From Rhizobium sullae (GTDB lineage Bacteria > Pseudomonadota > Alphaproteobacteria > Rhizobiales > Rhizobiaceae), in assembly GCF_025200715.1 (NCBI RefSeq), contig NZ_CP104144.1, forward strand, positions 2,666,001 through 2,730,000: DNA of 64,000 bases. Reading direction: 5' to 3'. Positions 35,360 to 44,834 of the stretch are shown in pieces. The position numbers and the translations under genes were made by a program. The notes beneath the pieces were generated by a model. The model did no database searches. It worked only from the letters and a program-made list of their open reading frames with translations, and was not told the origin of the DNA. Positions within the stretch are counted from its first letter, which is position 1; the number at the start of each line of letters is the position of its first letter.

Positions 35360-36175
35360 ATGAACAAGACCAATATTGGCGTCGCGCTGGTGACGGGGGC
35401 ATCCACCGGCATCGGGCACGCAGCGGCCAAGGCCCTGCAGAACGCGGGTTTTCGCGTATTCGGAACCAGCCGTCGTGCCGTCGGCCAGAGGAGCGACGGC
35501 GTTACCATGCTGACTTGCGACGTGACCGACGACGCGTCCGTCGCGAAACTGGTTCATGACGTGCTGGCCGAGGCCGGGCGCATCGATCTGCTTGTCAATA
35601 ATGCTGGCATGGGTCTGCTTGGTGGCGCGGAAGAGTCCTCGATATCCCAGGCCAAGTCGCTGTTCGACGTGAACGTCTTCGGCGTTTTCCGTGTGACTAA
35701 TGCGGTATTGCCGGCAATGCGACGCCAAGGGAAGGGCAGAATCGTTAATTTGAGTTCGGTACAGGGATTCATCCCCGCTCCCTATTTCGCGCTTTACTCG
35801 TCAACTAAACATGCCATCGAGGGTTATTCCGAATCGCTCGATCACGAATTGCGCCCGTTCGGCATTCGCGTTTCATTAGTGGAGCCTGCCTATACCCGTA
35901 CATCATTCGAGGACAATCTCGCTAAGCCGGATCAGTTGCTTGATACCTATGACTCCGCACGCGCTGGCATGAATGTAGTCGTGCGGAAAGCGATGGAAAA
36001 AGGCGACGCGCCCGACGTGGTAGCCAAGGCCGTTTTGGCTGCTGCGACCGATCCCGCTCCCAAGAGGCGCTATGCGGCGGGAAAAATGGCACGCCAGGTT
36101 ACTCTTCTGCGCCGTTTCGTCCCCGCATCCGTATTCGACAAGAGCCTGCGAAAGATGCTCGGGCTGCCGGTCTGA
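35360..36175 (+). CDS. Short-chain dehydrogenase/reductase
   Basis: A 271-residue classical SDR. Cofactor motif TGASTGIG near residue 12, structural NNAG, catalytic Ser in NLSSVQG and the YSSTK active-site Tyr/Lys. The C-terminal extension (KRRYAAGKMARQVTLLRRFVP) is like that of NADP-dependent oxidoreductases of the retinol-dehydrogenase-like group. The substrate is not predictable. Decayed ftsZ and tetR pieces lie immediately upstream, and the ribosome site is modest (AAAGAAAG). Confidence 0.9.
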   Translation: MNKTNIGVALVTGASTGIGHAAAKALQNAGFRVFGTSRRAVGQRSDGVTMLTCDVTDDASVAKLVHDVLAEAGRIDLLVNNAGMGLLGGAEESSISQAKSLFDVNVFGVFRVTNAVLPAMRRQGKGRIVNLSSVQGFIPAPYFALYSSTKHAIEGYSESLDHELRPFGIRVSLVEPAYTRTSFEDNLAKPDQLLDTYDSARAGMNVVVRKAMEKGDAPDVVAKAVLAAATDPAPKRRYAAGKMARQVTLLRRFVPASVFDKSLRKMLGLPV

Positions 36176-36265
36176 CATCGACATCGACGATACCCTGTTC
36201 CGCTCGATGAGGCAGGCGCTTTGAGCCCATTTCAGAGAATGAAGCGTTTGGCGAAAGGACATCTC

Positions 36266-36562
36266 ATGAGAATCGGTCTCAGCGGCGCGGGAAATATTGG
36301 CGCCCATTTGGCTCGAAAGCTTGCCGCGAGCGGCCGTTGGCAGGGCGGCGCGCGGCGTGGCGAACTGCGCCTGTCCGTGCCGTTCGGCTACATCTGGCAT
36401 CGTGAAGCCGGACTCGGACTTGATCCTGATTTGCGCCTGCAGGAGGTAATCCGGGCCATCCTGGCCATGGCGACGGTGTCATGGATTGCGCGGCCTGAAC
36501 AGTCTTGTTCCGCCCCCAAAGTCATCCTGATGACAACAGCCGACAACGCGCTGTTTCTCTAG
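36266..36562 (+). pseudogene. F420-type reductase N-terminus joined to a serine-recombinase fragment
   Basis: The frame is open for 98 codons but looks like a chimera. Residues 1-23 (MRIGLSGAGNIGAHLARKLA) are the Rossmann start of an NADP-dependent F420-type oxidoreductase. Residues 24-67 (ARRGELRLSVPFGYIWHREA, GLDPDLRLQEVIRAI) are typical of the recombinase domain of large serine recombinases. The last 30 residues are unrecognised. Good AAAGGA site upstream. It is most likely junk from a recombination event, not a working protein. Confidence 0.6.
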
Positions 36563-36846
36563 CGGTGATTTGCGGCGGTCTTGCGAAGATGATTTCTTAT
36601 CATCGCGCGAAACTCGCCGAACGTTTGAAACCCAATGCGCTGTGCAAGTCGGTGAACCGTCGTCTGAGAAACCTTGCAATTGCGCGCGATTGTCGCAGCA
36701 CTTTCGAAAGCAGCCATTTCCGGGCGCTCTATGATTAGCCTCGCAACCTGTTCCAGACGATCGGGAAAGACAATTTGCCGCTTGGCGATCTGGTACTTCA
36801 GTTCCTGCAGCGTCGCGGGAGGACGATGATCCCGATCCTGTAACAT
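36559..36846 (-). pseudogene. RpiR-family DNA-binding domain without SIS domain
   Basis: A 95-residue frame equal to the N-terminal helix-turn-helix of RpiR/MurR regulators: RQIVFPDRLEQVARLIIERP, AAFESAATIARNCKVSQTTV, HRLAQRIGFQTFGEF. Family members are about 280 residues with a C-terminal sugar-phosphate (SIS) domain, which is absent here. In rhizobia RpiR proteins often control inositol genes, which lie just upstream on the same strand, so this may be a truncated iolR-like gene. A stand-alone DNA-binding protein cannot be excluded. Confidence 0.6.
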
Positions 36847-36931
36847 TGCGCTTTATCCCCCAATGCGCTGTCGATCCGTCTCCAGATCGCGGCGCAGACA
36901 GCAGTGCAAAGATGTCGCTTCACCCCGTAGC

Positions 36932-36961
36932 GATGCGGCAATGCGAAAGCGGAGCCGCATC
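36932..36961 (-). terminator. Hairpin downstream of idhA
   Basis: GATGCGGC-N14-GCCGCATC, a perfect eight-base-pair stem, begins 12 bp after the dehydrogenase stop. No U-tract follows on the transcribed strand. Placement favours an operon-end stabiliser or terminator. Confidence 0.45.
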
Positions 36962-36973
36962 GCGCGAACCATG

Positions 36974-37966
36974 TCAGTCGATCTCAACCGGCTTGCCGGT
37001 CCGCCAACTGACAGTGGCGGCCTCCGCCAATTTTTGGGCCTGGAGGCCATCAAACCCGCCGGGCTTCGGCGAGCGGGTGCCGCTGTCGATCGCATCGATG
37101 AAGGCATTGATCTCGTTGGCATAAGCCTGCGCATAACGTTCAAGGAAGAAATATTGAACGGGATCGCCGCTGACACCGTTCGCATTGGAAAGCTCGACGC
37201 TGGTTGCGTGGATATTTCTCGCCGCAAGCATGCCGGCAGCTCCATGGACCTCGATGCGCTGATCGTAGCCGTAAGTCGCCCGGCGCGAGTTGGTGATGAC
37301 GGCAATGCGTCCGGAAGCCGTTTGCATCTGCACGGCAGCGGTATCCACATCGCCCTCGGCCCCGATCGCCTTGTCGACGAGCGACGAGCCAAGTGCATTC
37401 ACGACGACGAATTCCTCGCCCATGAGGAAGCGGGCCATGTCGAAGTCATGGATCATCATGTCGCGGAACAGACCGCCGGAGGATTTGACGTAATCGGCCG
37501 GCGGCGGCGCTGGATCCCGGCTGGTGATCGTCACGATCTCGATTTCGCCGATATCGCCGCGACGCAGTCGCCCTTCCACGCTGGCGAAGTTCGGGTCAAA
37601 CCGGCGATTGAAGCCGATCATCAGGGTCGACCTGTTCTTCTCGACGACGTCGAGGCAGGCATTGATGCGCTCGACTGACAGGGACACCGGCTTCTCGCAC
37701 AGGATTGCTTTGCCGGCCCTCGCCGCCGCCTCGATGAGAGCGGCGTGGCTGGGTGTCGGGGTCGCGATGAGGATCGCATCGACGCCTGAGGATTTGATGA
37801 CATCCTCCGCGTCGGCCACCTCTGCACCCGTTTGCGCGGCAAGCGCCTCCGCCGACGCCTTGAAGGCATCCGCCACATAGGCGAGCTTCGCCTTTGGGTT
37901 CGCCGCGATGGTCGCAGCATGCACCTTGCCTATCCGGCCGGCGCCGATCACTCCAAACCTGACCAT
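36974..37966 (-). CDS. idhA: Inositol 2-dehydrogenase (Gfo/Idh/MocA family)
   Basis: A 330-residue NAD-dependent dehydrogenase oxidising myo-inositol to scyllo-inosose, the first step of inositol use. Rossmann motif GVIGAGRIGKVHA at the start; catalytic Lys92 in CEKP and the Asp169/His173 pair in FRDMMIHDFDMARF match the known IolG triad. Length equals rhizobial IdhA. It ends the leftward operon after the importer and isomerase genes. Other members of the family use related cyclitols, so substrate assignment is strong but not absolute. Confidence 0.88.
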   Translation of the reverse strand: MVRFGVIGAGRIGKVHAATIAANPKAKLAYVADAFKASAEALAAQTGAEVADAEDVIKSSGVDAILIATPTPSHAALIEAAARAGKAILCEKPVSLSVERINACLDVVEKNRSTLMIGFNRRFDPNFASVEGRLRRGDIGEIEIVTITSRDPAPPPADYVKSSGGLFRDMMIHDFDMARFLMGEEFVVVNALGSSLVDKAIGAEGDVDTAAVQMQTASGRIAVITNSRRATYGYDQRIEVHGAAGMLAARNIHATSVELSNANGVSGDPVQYFFLERYAQAYANEINAFIDAIDSGTRSPKPGGFDGLQAQKLAEAATVSWRTGKPVEID

Positions 37967-38008
37967 TGATTTCTCTCCATTGTATGTAAGCGTTGACTAT
38001 CGAAGTTA

Positions 38009-38812
38009 TCAAACCGTGAAGGCGTCGCGGAAGCGGGCAAGCGCCGTCTCGTCGTCGCCGGAGGCCCAGGCCTCCATGCCGATCGTGCCGCGATAGCCCA
38101 TGTCTTTAAGCGCGCCGGCGATTGCCTTGTAGTTGATCTCGCCGGTGCCCGGCTCCATACGGCCGGGAACATCCGCCACCTGGATTTCGCCGACATGGGG
38201 CAGAGCGCGCCTGCACAGCTCGATCAGGTTTCCTTCGCCGATCTGGGCGTGATAAAGGTCGAGATTGAGCTTCAACGCCGGTCTGTTCACCGATGAGACG
38301 AGCGCAAGCGTATCTTCGGCCTTGGCAAACGGTGTCTTGGGGTGATCGACTGCTTCATTGAGGTTTTCGAGCACGAAGGTGACGCCCTCTTTCTCGCCGA
38401 GGTCGGCGATGCGGCTAAGCGTGTCGCGCGCCTTGAGCCACATGGCGCCCGTCACCTTGTCGGCCTTGACCACCGGCAGACCCTGGCCGTCGAGACCCGT
38501 CCCGTGCAGGTTGAGGCGCGGGCAATTGAGCTCCCTAGCGATCGGGATCGATTGCTTCGCGGTTCGCAACAATTCGTCGGCGCCCTCGTCATCGGCGAGC
38601 GTGCCGGTCACATAGCCCGTCATCGACGAAAAGACCGCTCCTGATCTTGCAAGGGCGGCGATGTCATGTTTCGTCCAGTCCCAGATCTCGGCGTGAAAGC
38701 CGAGGTCGCTGATGCGCTTGAGCCTGTCGACGACAGGAAGCGACTTGAAGACCATCTCGGCGCAGACCGCGAGCGTGAAGGGGGATGAGGCATTCGACGA
38801 GCCGTCGTTCAT
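38009..38812 (-). CDS. TIM-barrel sugar isomerase, hydroxypyruvate isomerase-like
   Basis: A 267-residue xylose-isomerase-like TIM barrel. Conserved metal and substrate residues are visible: FVLENLNE, LKLNLDLYHAQIGEGNL, HVGEIQVADVPGRMEPGTGEINY and GMEAWAS. The VPGRMEPGTGEINY string is typical of hydroxypyruvate isomerase (Hyi) and related IolI-like enzymes. The start (MNDGSS) is chosen after GGAAT; longer frames run into the ATPase gene. With IdhA it suggests carbohydrate or cyclitol catabolism coupled to the importer. Confidence 0.82.
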   Translation of the reverse strand: MNDGSSNASSPFTLAVCAEMVFKSLPVVDRLKRISDLGFHAEIWDWTKHDIAALARSGAVFSSMTGYVTGTLADDEGADELLRTAKQSIPIARELNCPRLNLHGTGLDGQGLPVVKADKVTGAMWLKARDTLSRIADLGEKEGVTFVLENLNEAVDHPKTPFAKAEDTLALVSSVNRPALKLNLDLYHAQIGEGNLIELCRRALPHVGEIQVADVPGRMEPGTGEINYKAIAGALKDMGYRGTIGMEAWASGDDETALARFRDAFTV

Positions 38813-38894
38813 GACCGTATTCCATGGTTGATGATTGAGTGAAAGGGCGACGGCCTTTGATAGCCAAGCGATCGCCGCCTCGGGAGCAAGCCGG

Positions 38895-39689
38895 CTAGAT
38901 CGTACCGCCGAGGTCTTCGGACAATTGCTGCAGTTCTTTGCCACCGGCCATGAGGTTCTGAAGCTCATCCATCGCGATGTCCGCCTTGGCAAAGGTGCCA
39001 AGCGTCTGGCCGCGATTGAGGATGGTGAAGCGGTCCGCCACCGCATAGGCATGGCGGACATTGTGGGTGATGAAAATGACGCCCAATCCGTTCTGTCGAA
39101 CCTGGTGGATGTATTTCAGCACCATCGAGGTTTGCGCCACGCCGAGGGCCGAAGTCGGCTCATCGAGAATGAGAATCTTGGCGCCGAAGTAGACCGCACG
39201 CGCAATCGCAACGCATTGGCGTTCGCCCCCCGAAAGAGTGCCAACCGCCTGATTGGGATCGCGGATATCGATGCCGATCTTACGCATCTCTTCACGCGTG
39301 ACATCGTTGCAGTGCGTGAGGTCGAGGTGGCGAAAAGGGAAGAAGCCTTTGCGAGGCTCTCGCCCCATGAAGAAATTGCGGGTGATCGACATCAGCGGGA
39401 TCATGGCAAGGTCCTGATAGACGGTCGCGATCCCTGCATCGAGCGCGTCGCGCGGACTGCGGAAATTGACCGGTTTGCCTTCGACCAGGAACGCACCTCC
39501 GCTTGGGCGGACGACGCCGGAGAGCGTCTTGATCAAGGTGGATTTGCCCGCGCCATTGTCTCCGAGGAGACAAAGCACTTCTCCGGCTGATACGTGCATC
39601 GATACGCCATTGAGCGCAATCACGGAGCCGTAGTGTTTGATGATGTCGGTCACTTCGATGATCGACGTTCGATTATTGACATCAGACAT
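38895..39689 (-). CDS. Sugar ABC importer ATPase, single-domain ribose type
   Basis: A 264-residue ATPase with Walker [10 protein letters not shown] (43-51), signature LSGGERQC and Walker [13 protein letters not shown]. It has one ABC domain, unlike RbsA with two, as in the FrcA/rhizobial inositol importer group. Conserved tail [11 protein letters not shown]. It follows the permease by two bases. It powers the permease and binding protein of this operon. Confidence 0.92.
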   Translation of the reverse strand: MSDVNNRTSIIEVTDIIKHYGSVIALNGVSMHVSAGEVLCLLGDNGAGKSTLIKTLSGVVRPSGGAFLVEGKPVNFRSPRDALDAGIATVYQDLAMIPLMSITRNFFMGREPRKGFFPFRHLDLTHCNDVTREEMRKIGIDIRDPNQAVGTLSGGERQCVAIARAVYFGAKILILDEPTSALGVAQTSMVLKYIHQVRQNGLGVIFITHNVRHAYAVADRFTILNRGQTLGTFAKADIAMDELQNLMAGGKELQQLSEDLGGTI

Positions 39690-39691
39690 GA

Positions 39692-40813
39692 TCAGCGCTC
39701 CCCGGTAACCTTGCGGCGGATGAAATTATTGAAGAGAACGGCCAGCAGCAGCATCGAGCCCAGGAAGACCTGAAACCAGTCGGAATCGAACTTGGTGTAG
39801 GTCAAGCCGATCGAGACCGAACCGAAGATGATCGCGCCGAAGAAGGCGCCGATCGCCGAGCCATAGCCGCCTGTCAGCAGGCACCCGCCAATGACGGCGG
39901 CAATGATCGCCTCGAACTCTTTCTGAAAGCCGCGTCTGGCGTCAGTCGAGCCGGCATCGAGGACGGTGATGATGGCGACCAGGGCCGCCGCGCATGCTGT
40001 CAGCGCAAACAGGCCGGTCTTGACTCTGTGAACCGGGACGCCGGAGTTTCTCGCCGCATTGGGATCGCCACCGGCGGCAAAGATCCAGTTGCCCATGCGG
40101 GTGCGCAGGAGGACCCAGGTCGCAGCCAGGGCAAGCGCAACAAACCACAACACGGATACCGGGATGCCCGTAACCTTCGGGATGCCATTGGGGAATTTGT
40201 CGATCAGATCGTGATCCGCAAGCCAGACAAAGAAGCCCGTCAGCGCATCGCCGGAAAAAAGGCCAAGCAGCGGACTGTCGCTGACCCGGTCGCCGATGCC
40301 GCGAAGCTGCGTTGAGCCACCCGTCGCCCATTTCAAGCCGACAAGCGTCAGGCCGCGCAGGATGAAGAGGAATGCCAAGGTCACGATGAAGGATGGAAGG
40401 CGCGTATGAATGACGATCTGCCCATTGATTGCGCCCATGAACGCGGCAAACAGCATCGTCATGACGATGGCAACCGAGAGCGGCTGACCGAAATTCGTGA
40501 GAATGATGCCGAAGATTAGTCCCGCAAAGGCCACCATCGAGCCGATCGAAAGATCGAACTCTCCTCCGATCATCAGAAGTGCTGCCGCAATGGCAAGGAT
40601 TCCCAGTTGCGATGCCGGCGCCAAGATGGTCATCAGGCCGGAAAGCGAAAACATCGTCGAATCTGCGGTGAGAAAGAAAAAGACGATGACGAGAACAAGG
40701 CCTGCCACAGCACCAAGCTCGGGCCGTCGCATCATGTGCGTTAGAAAACTCACTTGTTTGACGCGCTCATCGGCCTTCGGCGCGACCGCCGTTCTCTGCT
40801 CAAGCGAAGCCAT
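39692..40813 (-). CDS. Sugar ABC importer permease, RbsC-like
   Basis: A 373-residue inner-membrane permease with about 10 helices, including [20 protein letters not shown], the hallmark of RbsC/FrcC-type permeases, and [16 protein letters not shown]. The start follows GGGAGGAG, trimming an upstream frame through the intercistronic hairpin. It partners with the single-domain ATPase. Confidence 0.93.
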   Translation of the reverse strand: MASLEQRTAVAPKADERVKQVSFLTHMMRRPELGAVAGLVLVIVFFFLTADSTMFSLSGLMTILAPASQLGILAIAAALLMIGGEFDLSIGSMVAFAGLIFGIILTNFGQPLSVAIVMTMLFAAFMGAINGQIVIHTRLPSFIVTLAFLFILRGLTLVGLKWATGGSTQLRGIGDRVSDSPLLGLFSGDALTGFFVWLADHDLIDKFPNGIPKVTGIPVSVLWFVALALAATWVLLRTRMGNWIFAAGGDPNAARNSGVPVHRVKTGLFALTACAAALVAIITVLDAGSTDARRGFQKEFEAIIAAVIGGCLLTGGYGSAIGAFFGAIIFGSVSIGLTYTKFDSDWFQVFLGSMLLLAVLFNNFIRRKVTGER

Positions 40814-40886
40814 AACTCCTCCCACGGGATCGTAATTTAGGGTAGCGTTGGGCGCTGCTCGGCAGCGCGCTCTATCAGCCAAATCC

Positions 40887-40906
40887 CCTCCCCCACCAAG
40901 GGGAGG
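40887..40906 (-). other. Intercistronic hairpin between binding-protein and permease genes
   Basis: CCTCCCC-N6-GGGGAGG, a seven-base-pair perfect stem in a 126-bp gap within the operon. Such hairpins after binding-protein genes commonly protect the upstream mRNA and lower downstream expression; that role is inferred. Confidence 0.5.
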
Positions 40907-40939
40907 AGATTCTGGGAGAATGCCTTTAGGCAATTCCGG

Positions 40940-41887
40940 TCAGCGAATGCCCTTGGCGGAAAGATCCACAACCTGGGCCGCCTTTTCCTTGGTGATAAGG
41001 TTCGGGCCGGATGGAACATTTCCTCCCGGAATAAGCCCGTATTTTGCATAGTTGGCTAGAAAGACGACCGGCAGATAGCCCTGCAGGAACTGCTGCTGAT
41101 CGATCGCGAAGGCTGCCTTGTCGTCGGCCACGGCCTTAAGGAAATCGGCTGAAAGGTCAAATGTCGCCACATTGATCTTGCCGGTCATTCCGACATCCCC
41201 GACGGCCGCGAGCGACGGCTCGCCGGCCGTGCCGGCACCGAGCGCCATGACTGTGTCGACGCCAGTATTGGAACTCAGCGCCGCCTTGACCTTCGCGCGG
41301 ACATCGGCCGGATCGTTGCTGACGGGTAGGACCGTGACCTTGCCGCCGAAACCATCGGCAAAGCCCTTGCAGCGCAGATCGAGCGAGACATTGCCGACCT
41401 CCTGGTTCACGCACAGGCCTTCCTTACCGCCCAGCTCATGCAGCTTCGCGCCGGCGGCCTTGCCGGCGGTATATTCGTCCTGGCCGACATGCAGAAGCGC
41501 TCCAAGCCCCTTTGAAACGTCGGAACCGGAATTGACGGAAATAACCGGGATACCGGCGGCGACAGCCTTCTTGATCGATGGACCCAGTGCCGAGGCGTCC
41601 GGAATGGAGACGATAATCCCATCTGGCTTCTGATTGACGGCAGCATCGATGAGCTGCCCCATCGACACCATGTCGAAGGTTTCCGGAGCGCGATAATCGA
41701 CGCTGGCACCCATGTCTTTCGCCGCTGCGCTGACGCCGTTCTTGACGACCGACCAGAAGGGATCATTGGCCTGGCCGTGGGTGACGGCGACGATGCGAAT
41801 GTCAGCAGCGTTGGCGATTGCCGAAGAGCACATGAGCGCAGCAGCAACGGCCGCGCCCGCAAGAAGCGATTTCAAACCGAATTTCAT
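40940..41887 (-). CDS. Sugar ABC importer periplasmic binding protein (ribose/inositol type)
   Basis: A 315-residue protein with a clear signal peptide (SLLAGAAVAAALMCSSAIANA) and the Peripla_BP_4 fold: IRIVAVTHGQANDPFWSVVK, GIIVSIPDASALGPSIKKAV, GIPVISVNSGSD. It is the first gene of the leftward operon. Neighbouring IdhA favours inositol or a similar polyol as ligand; this is inference. Confidence 0.92.
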   Translation of the reverse strand: MKFGLKSLLAGAAVAAALMCSSAIANAADIRIVAVTHGQANDPFWSVVKNGVSAAAKDMGASVDYRAPETFDMVSMGQLIDAAVNQKPDGIIVSIPDASALGPSIKKAVAAGIPVISVNSGSDVSKGLGALLHVGQDEYTAGKAAGAKLHELGGKEGLCVNQEVGNVSLDLRCKGFADGFGGKVTVLPVSNDPADVRAKVKAALSSNTGVDTVMALGAGTAGEPSLAAVGDVGMTGKINVATFDLSADFLKAVADDKAAFAIDQQQFLQGYLPVVFLANYAKYGLIPGGNVPSGPNLITKEKAAQVVDLSAKGIR

Positions 41888-41930
41888 TCTACTCTCCCAA
41901 AAAAACAGTCCGCTCTAGCAGACCTCCCAA

Positions 41931-41966
41931 TGCTACCGGTTGCAACCTCATTTGCACCCGGTAGCA
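41931..41966. promoter_or_regulatory. Tandem LacI-type operators
   Basis: Two 14-bp palindromes with central CG, TGCTACCGGTTGCA (41931-41944) and TGCACCCGGTAGCA (41953-41966), have centres 22 bp apart, about two helical turns, placing both on the same DNA face. They lie 44 bp upstream of the binding-protein start. The form matches LacI/GalR operators and the divergent LacI gene is the obvious regulator. Confidence 0.7.
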
Positions 41967-42029
41967 AGCTCGATAAAATTACTTTATTGTCGACAAAAAT
42001 CAAGCATCCATTCCATTTTTATTTTTTTG

Positions 42030-42045
42030 TGGAATATTCATTCCA
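42030..42045. promoter_or_regulatory. Palindrome just before the LacI gene
   Basis: TGGAAT-attc-ATTCCA, perfect six-base arms, ends 17 bp before the LacI start. A further ATTCCA occurs at 42010-42015. TTGTCGACAA (41987-41996) is another short palindrome in the same space. One of these may be an autoregulatory site. Confidence 0.45.
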
Positions 42046-42062
42046 ATTGAGAGGAGACGGTC

Positions 42063-43058
42063 ATGCGCAAACGGGCGACGGCGAAAGAGGTGGCGGCAGC
42101 CGCCGGCGTGTCGAAATGGACCGTCATCCGTGCGTTCACGCCCGGTGCATCCATTACGGACGCCAGCCGGCAAAAGGTTCTTCAGGCTGCCGAGGCCCTG
42201 AATTATTCGCCCAACCTGCTTGCCCGCAGCCTTGCGACGAACACTACACATCAGGTCGCCGTCTTCGTCGACGACTTCGCCAACCCGCACAAGCTTCCGG
42301 TTCTGGAGAGGTTGACCGAGCGCCTGCAGGCGGAGGGTCTATTGACCGTATTGATCAACATTAACCGCCATTTCGATCACGTTCACGCATTGATCAATGC
42401 CGACCAACGACAATTCGACGCCGTGATCCTGTTCGGCACCGCCTTTCGCGAGGAAACCCTGGGCGATCGACGGCTTGGCCCAGGTTTCCCGCCGATGTTC
42501 GTCCTTGCGAGAGACAGCCAAATCCCCGGCGTTCCCGCGATCGCTTGCAACGCCGAACTCGCTCTAAGCGAAATCGTCGACTACCTGTTCGACAAGGGAT
42601 ATCGCCGCCCCGGCTTTATGACGGGAGCGCGAACCCTGTCGACGGCGCTGGGAAGGCGGCATCACTACGCAAATTTCTGGCGACGGAAAGGCATCGAAGG
42701 CGTCGCAGAGTTGGTTGCGGAAAGATATAGCGCACAGGCCGGCGCCGAAGCGGCACGCACTTATTTGAGCGCCACTTCGCCCACATCGCGCATCGACGTA
42801 TTGATGTGTGAAAATGACATTCTGGCGCTGGGAGCGATGGATGTCGCCCGGAGCGAATTCGGGCTTGGAGTTCCACAAAACTTGGCAATCGTCGGCTTCG
42901 ACAATATCGAAGTCGGCGGGGCTCCGGCCTACGAACTGACCAGCTACGAACAGCCCACTGACGAGATGATCAACGCCATGGTCGCAATGATAACAGGCAA
43001 GCGCGACGCCGAGATGGTTGTCATGCAGGGGCGACTTGTGCCGAGGTCATCGGCATGA
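42063..43058 (+). CDS. LacI-family transcriptional regulator
   Basis: A 331-residue repressor. N-terminal helix-turn-helix with hinge: TAKEVAAAAGVSKWTVIRAF, then LNYSPNLLARSLATNTTHQV. A Peripla_BP-like effector domain follows (DVLMCENDILALGAMDVARS, IVGFDNIEVGG). AGGAGA site before ATG. Divergent from the inositol-type importer operon, with tandem CG-centred palindromes between them. Confidence 0.93.
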   Translation: MRKRATAKEVAAAAGVSKWTVIRAFTPGASITDASRQKVLQAAEALNYSPNLLARSLATNTTHQVAVFVDDFANPHKLPVLERLTERLQAEGLLTVLININRHFDHVHALINADQRQFDAVILFGTAFREETLGDRRLGPGFPPMFVLARDSQIPGVPAIACNAELALSEIVDYLFDKGYRRPGFMTGARTLSTALGRRHHYANFWRRKGIEGVAELVAERYSAQAGAEAARTYLSATSPTSRIDVLMCENDILALGAMDVARSEFGLGVPQNLAIVGFDNIEVGGAPAYELTSYEQPTDEMINAMVAMITGKRDAEMVVMQGRLVPRSSA

Positions 43059-43545
43059 AGCGTCTCAAGGATCGTCCAAGAACCACCCTGCGCGCGCCAC
43101 TTCCGACCAAGATCGAAGGGTGTCGGCCCAGTCGATACCGGCAAACCATCGAACCTCTCCTGTCATAGTCAAGACCTCCCTTCGTCGGCCGGACCACCGC
43201 GACATACGTCGTTCCCTGTACTAGCGCTCGACGGCGCAACCTCCCACTGGACACCTGTCGCGGCCGTCCCGCCGGGGCACCGGTCCGCAACAGGTGCTCG
43301 CAGCACAGCAGGCTTTGGGTTGCTCTCGACGGGAAGGCCCGGTCACGCCAGCCTACAACTCACACCGCAGCCACCGATACCTAGGCCGCGGGTCGGCGGC
43401 ATCGACCGAGATAACATTTCTTAACATCACAAAACCCAAGTTAATGACGTCGTCTGGGACAGTGCGACCCGCGAGAGGCCGGCGCGTCGGGCTTTCACAC
43501 TTGTACGCGTAGAAACTCTCTATCGGATCCCAGGAGCCAATTCGA
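43059..43545. other. Interval without a supported gene
   Basis: No protein family recognised in any frame. An AT-rich patch near 43410-43445 (ATAACATTTCTTAACATCAC) is probably the promoter region of the following outer-membrane gene. A similar string occurs at 52605-52630. Confidence 0.4.
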
Positions 43546-44412
43546 ATGTCATTGACCAAGTCCTTTTTAAGCCGTCCGCGGCGTGCCGCCATCGCTGCGG
43601 GGCTCGCAGTTGTTGCTTGCCCCCTAACCCAGGCACGCGCTGCCGACCCTTATGAGGGTGAAGACGCCGCTATCCCCGCGACAGCGAACTTCGACAAGGG
43701 ACGGTTTGGTGGCATACGCCAGAAGCTTTCCGACTGGAACGTTATGGTCGGCGCCGGAGCCGTATATGCACCTAAATTCGAAGGATCGGACGAGTTCGAA
43801 CTGGCCCCCATTCCTATGATCTCCGCGACCTTCGGTGATCGCGTTACGATCGATCCGGGCGGGCTCGAAGTCGATGTGCTGAAGTCCAACGGATTTAAGT
43901 TCTCGGTGAAGGGCGGTTACGAGTTGGCGGGCGGGCGCGATGAAGATGATTCCGATCACCTGAAGGGTCTGGGTGACATCGACGCCGGCGCTGTCGTCGG
44001 AGCGCAGCTCTCGTATGAAATGGGACCACTGGAATTTTATGCTTCTGTCGACAAGACAATTGGGGGCAGCGACGGTCTGGTCGGTCAGGTCGGAGCAAAT
44101 GTCTCGCATCACTATGATCGTTTCATCCTTTCCGCAGGCGCTTCCGCGACATTTGCCGATGACAATCATATGGAGAGTTATTTTGGGGTAACCGCTGCAC
44201 AGTCTGCAAGATCGGGATTGCGGCAATATGAGGCAAGCGCGGGACTGAAGCGTTTCGATATTGAGGCGTCGGTAACATACATGGCGACGGAACACTGGGT
44301 TATCCGTGGCCAGGCAGGTGTCGGTTTTCTGACCGGCGACGCGAAGGACAGCCCGATCGTTCAGAACGACGTACAGCCATCTGCGATGCTGCTCGTTGGT
44401 TACAAATTCTAG
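43546..44412 (+). CDS. MipA/OmpV-family outer-membrane protein
   Basis: A 288-residue beta-barrel protein with a signal peptide (AAIAAGLAVVACPLTQARA). The MipA signature is visible: VMVGAGAVYAPKFEGSDEFE, PIPMISATFGDRV, and a C-terminal strand ending in Tyr-Lys-Phe typical of outer-membrane proteins. Members act as scaffolds for cell-wall enzymes or in antimicrobial response. It lies directly before a broken TolC-like gene and an RND operon. AGGAG site before the ATG. Confidence 0.87.
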   Translation: MSLTKSFLSRPRRAAIAAGLAVVACPLTQARAADPYEGEDAAIPATANFDKGRFGGIRQKLSDWNVMVGAGAVYAPKFEGSDEFELAPIPMISATFGDRVTIDPGGLEVDVLKSNGFKFSVKGGYELAGGRDEDDSDHLKGLGDIDAGAVVGAQLSYEMGPLEFYASVDKTIGGSDGLVGQVGANVSHHYDRFILSAGASATFADDNHMESYFGVTAAQSARSGLRQYEASAGLKRFDIEASVTYMATEHWVIRGQAGVGFLTGDAKDSPIVQNDVQPSAMLLVGYKF

Positions 44413-44834
44413 GGCTTGGTCCGTCGCTTCCCCCTCTTCAACGGCGGCTCACGTCGCGCAGCAGTACGAAGCGCGGCATCAACCTACGATGTGGCGGTAG
44501 CCGCCTACGAATCAGGCGTGCTCGATGCGATCGAGACCGTGCTCGTGCGGATCGACAGCACGCGACGGCGCATCGGCGACGCTACGGTCGCGGCGCGCAA
44601 CTACCGCGCCTATTTTCAATGCCGCCGATCCGAACTGGAAGGCGGGTGGCGCGAGCCTCCTCGACCGCGAGTACGCCCGGCGTTCGGCGCAGTCGGCCGA
44701 GGTCTCGCCCATCGAGATCCGTCGCGACTCCCTGCGCTACTGGATCGCCCTTTACAAGCACTCGGTGGCGGCTGGAACGCGAGCGCCGCCACTCCTGGAA
44801 TTCTCCAGAAAGAACCAAAAGGAAACCAGCTCTG
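44413..44834 (+). pseudogene. C-terminal remnant of a TolC/NodT-type outer-membrane factor
   Basis: Beginning at the stop of the MipA gene, successive frames spell FPLFNGGSRRAAVRSAASTY, AYESGVLDAIETVLVRIDST, then in another frame FNAADPNWKAGGASLLDREY, RRDSLRYWIALY, and back to ALGGGWNAS. This is the C-terminal third of an RND outer-membrane factor of the NodT family. At least two frameshifts and loss of the N-terminal two-thirds make it non-functional. It belongs to the tripartite pump encoded directly downstream. Confidence 0.75.

Noticed and set aside
43021..43290. Minus-strand frame of 89 codons downstream of the LacI gene
   Set aside because: Arginine-rich, overlaps the LacI end, no start signal or recognisable domain.
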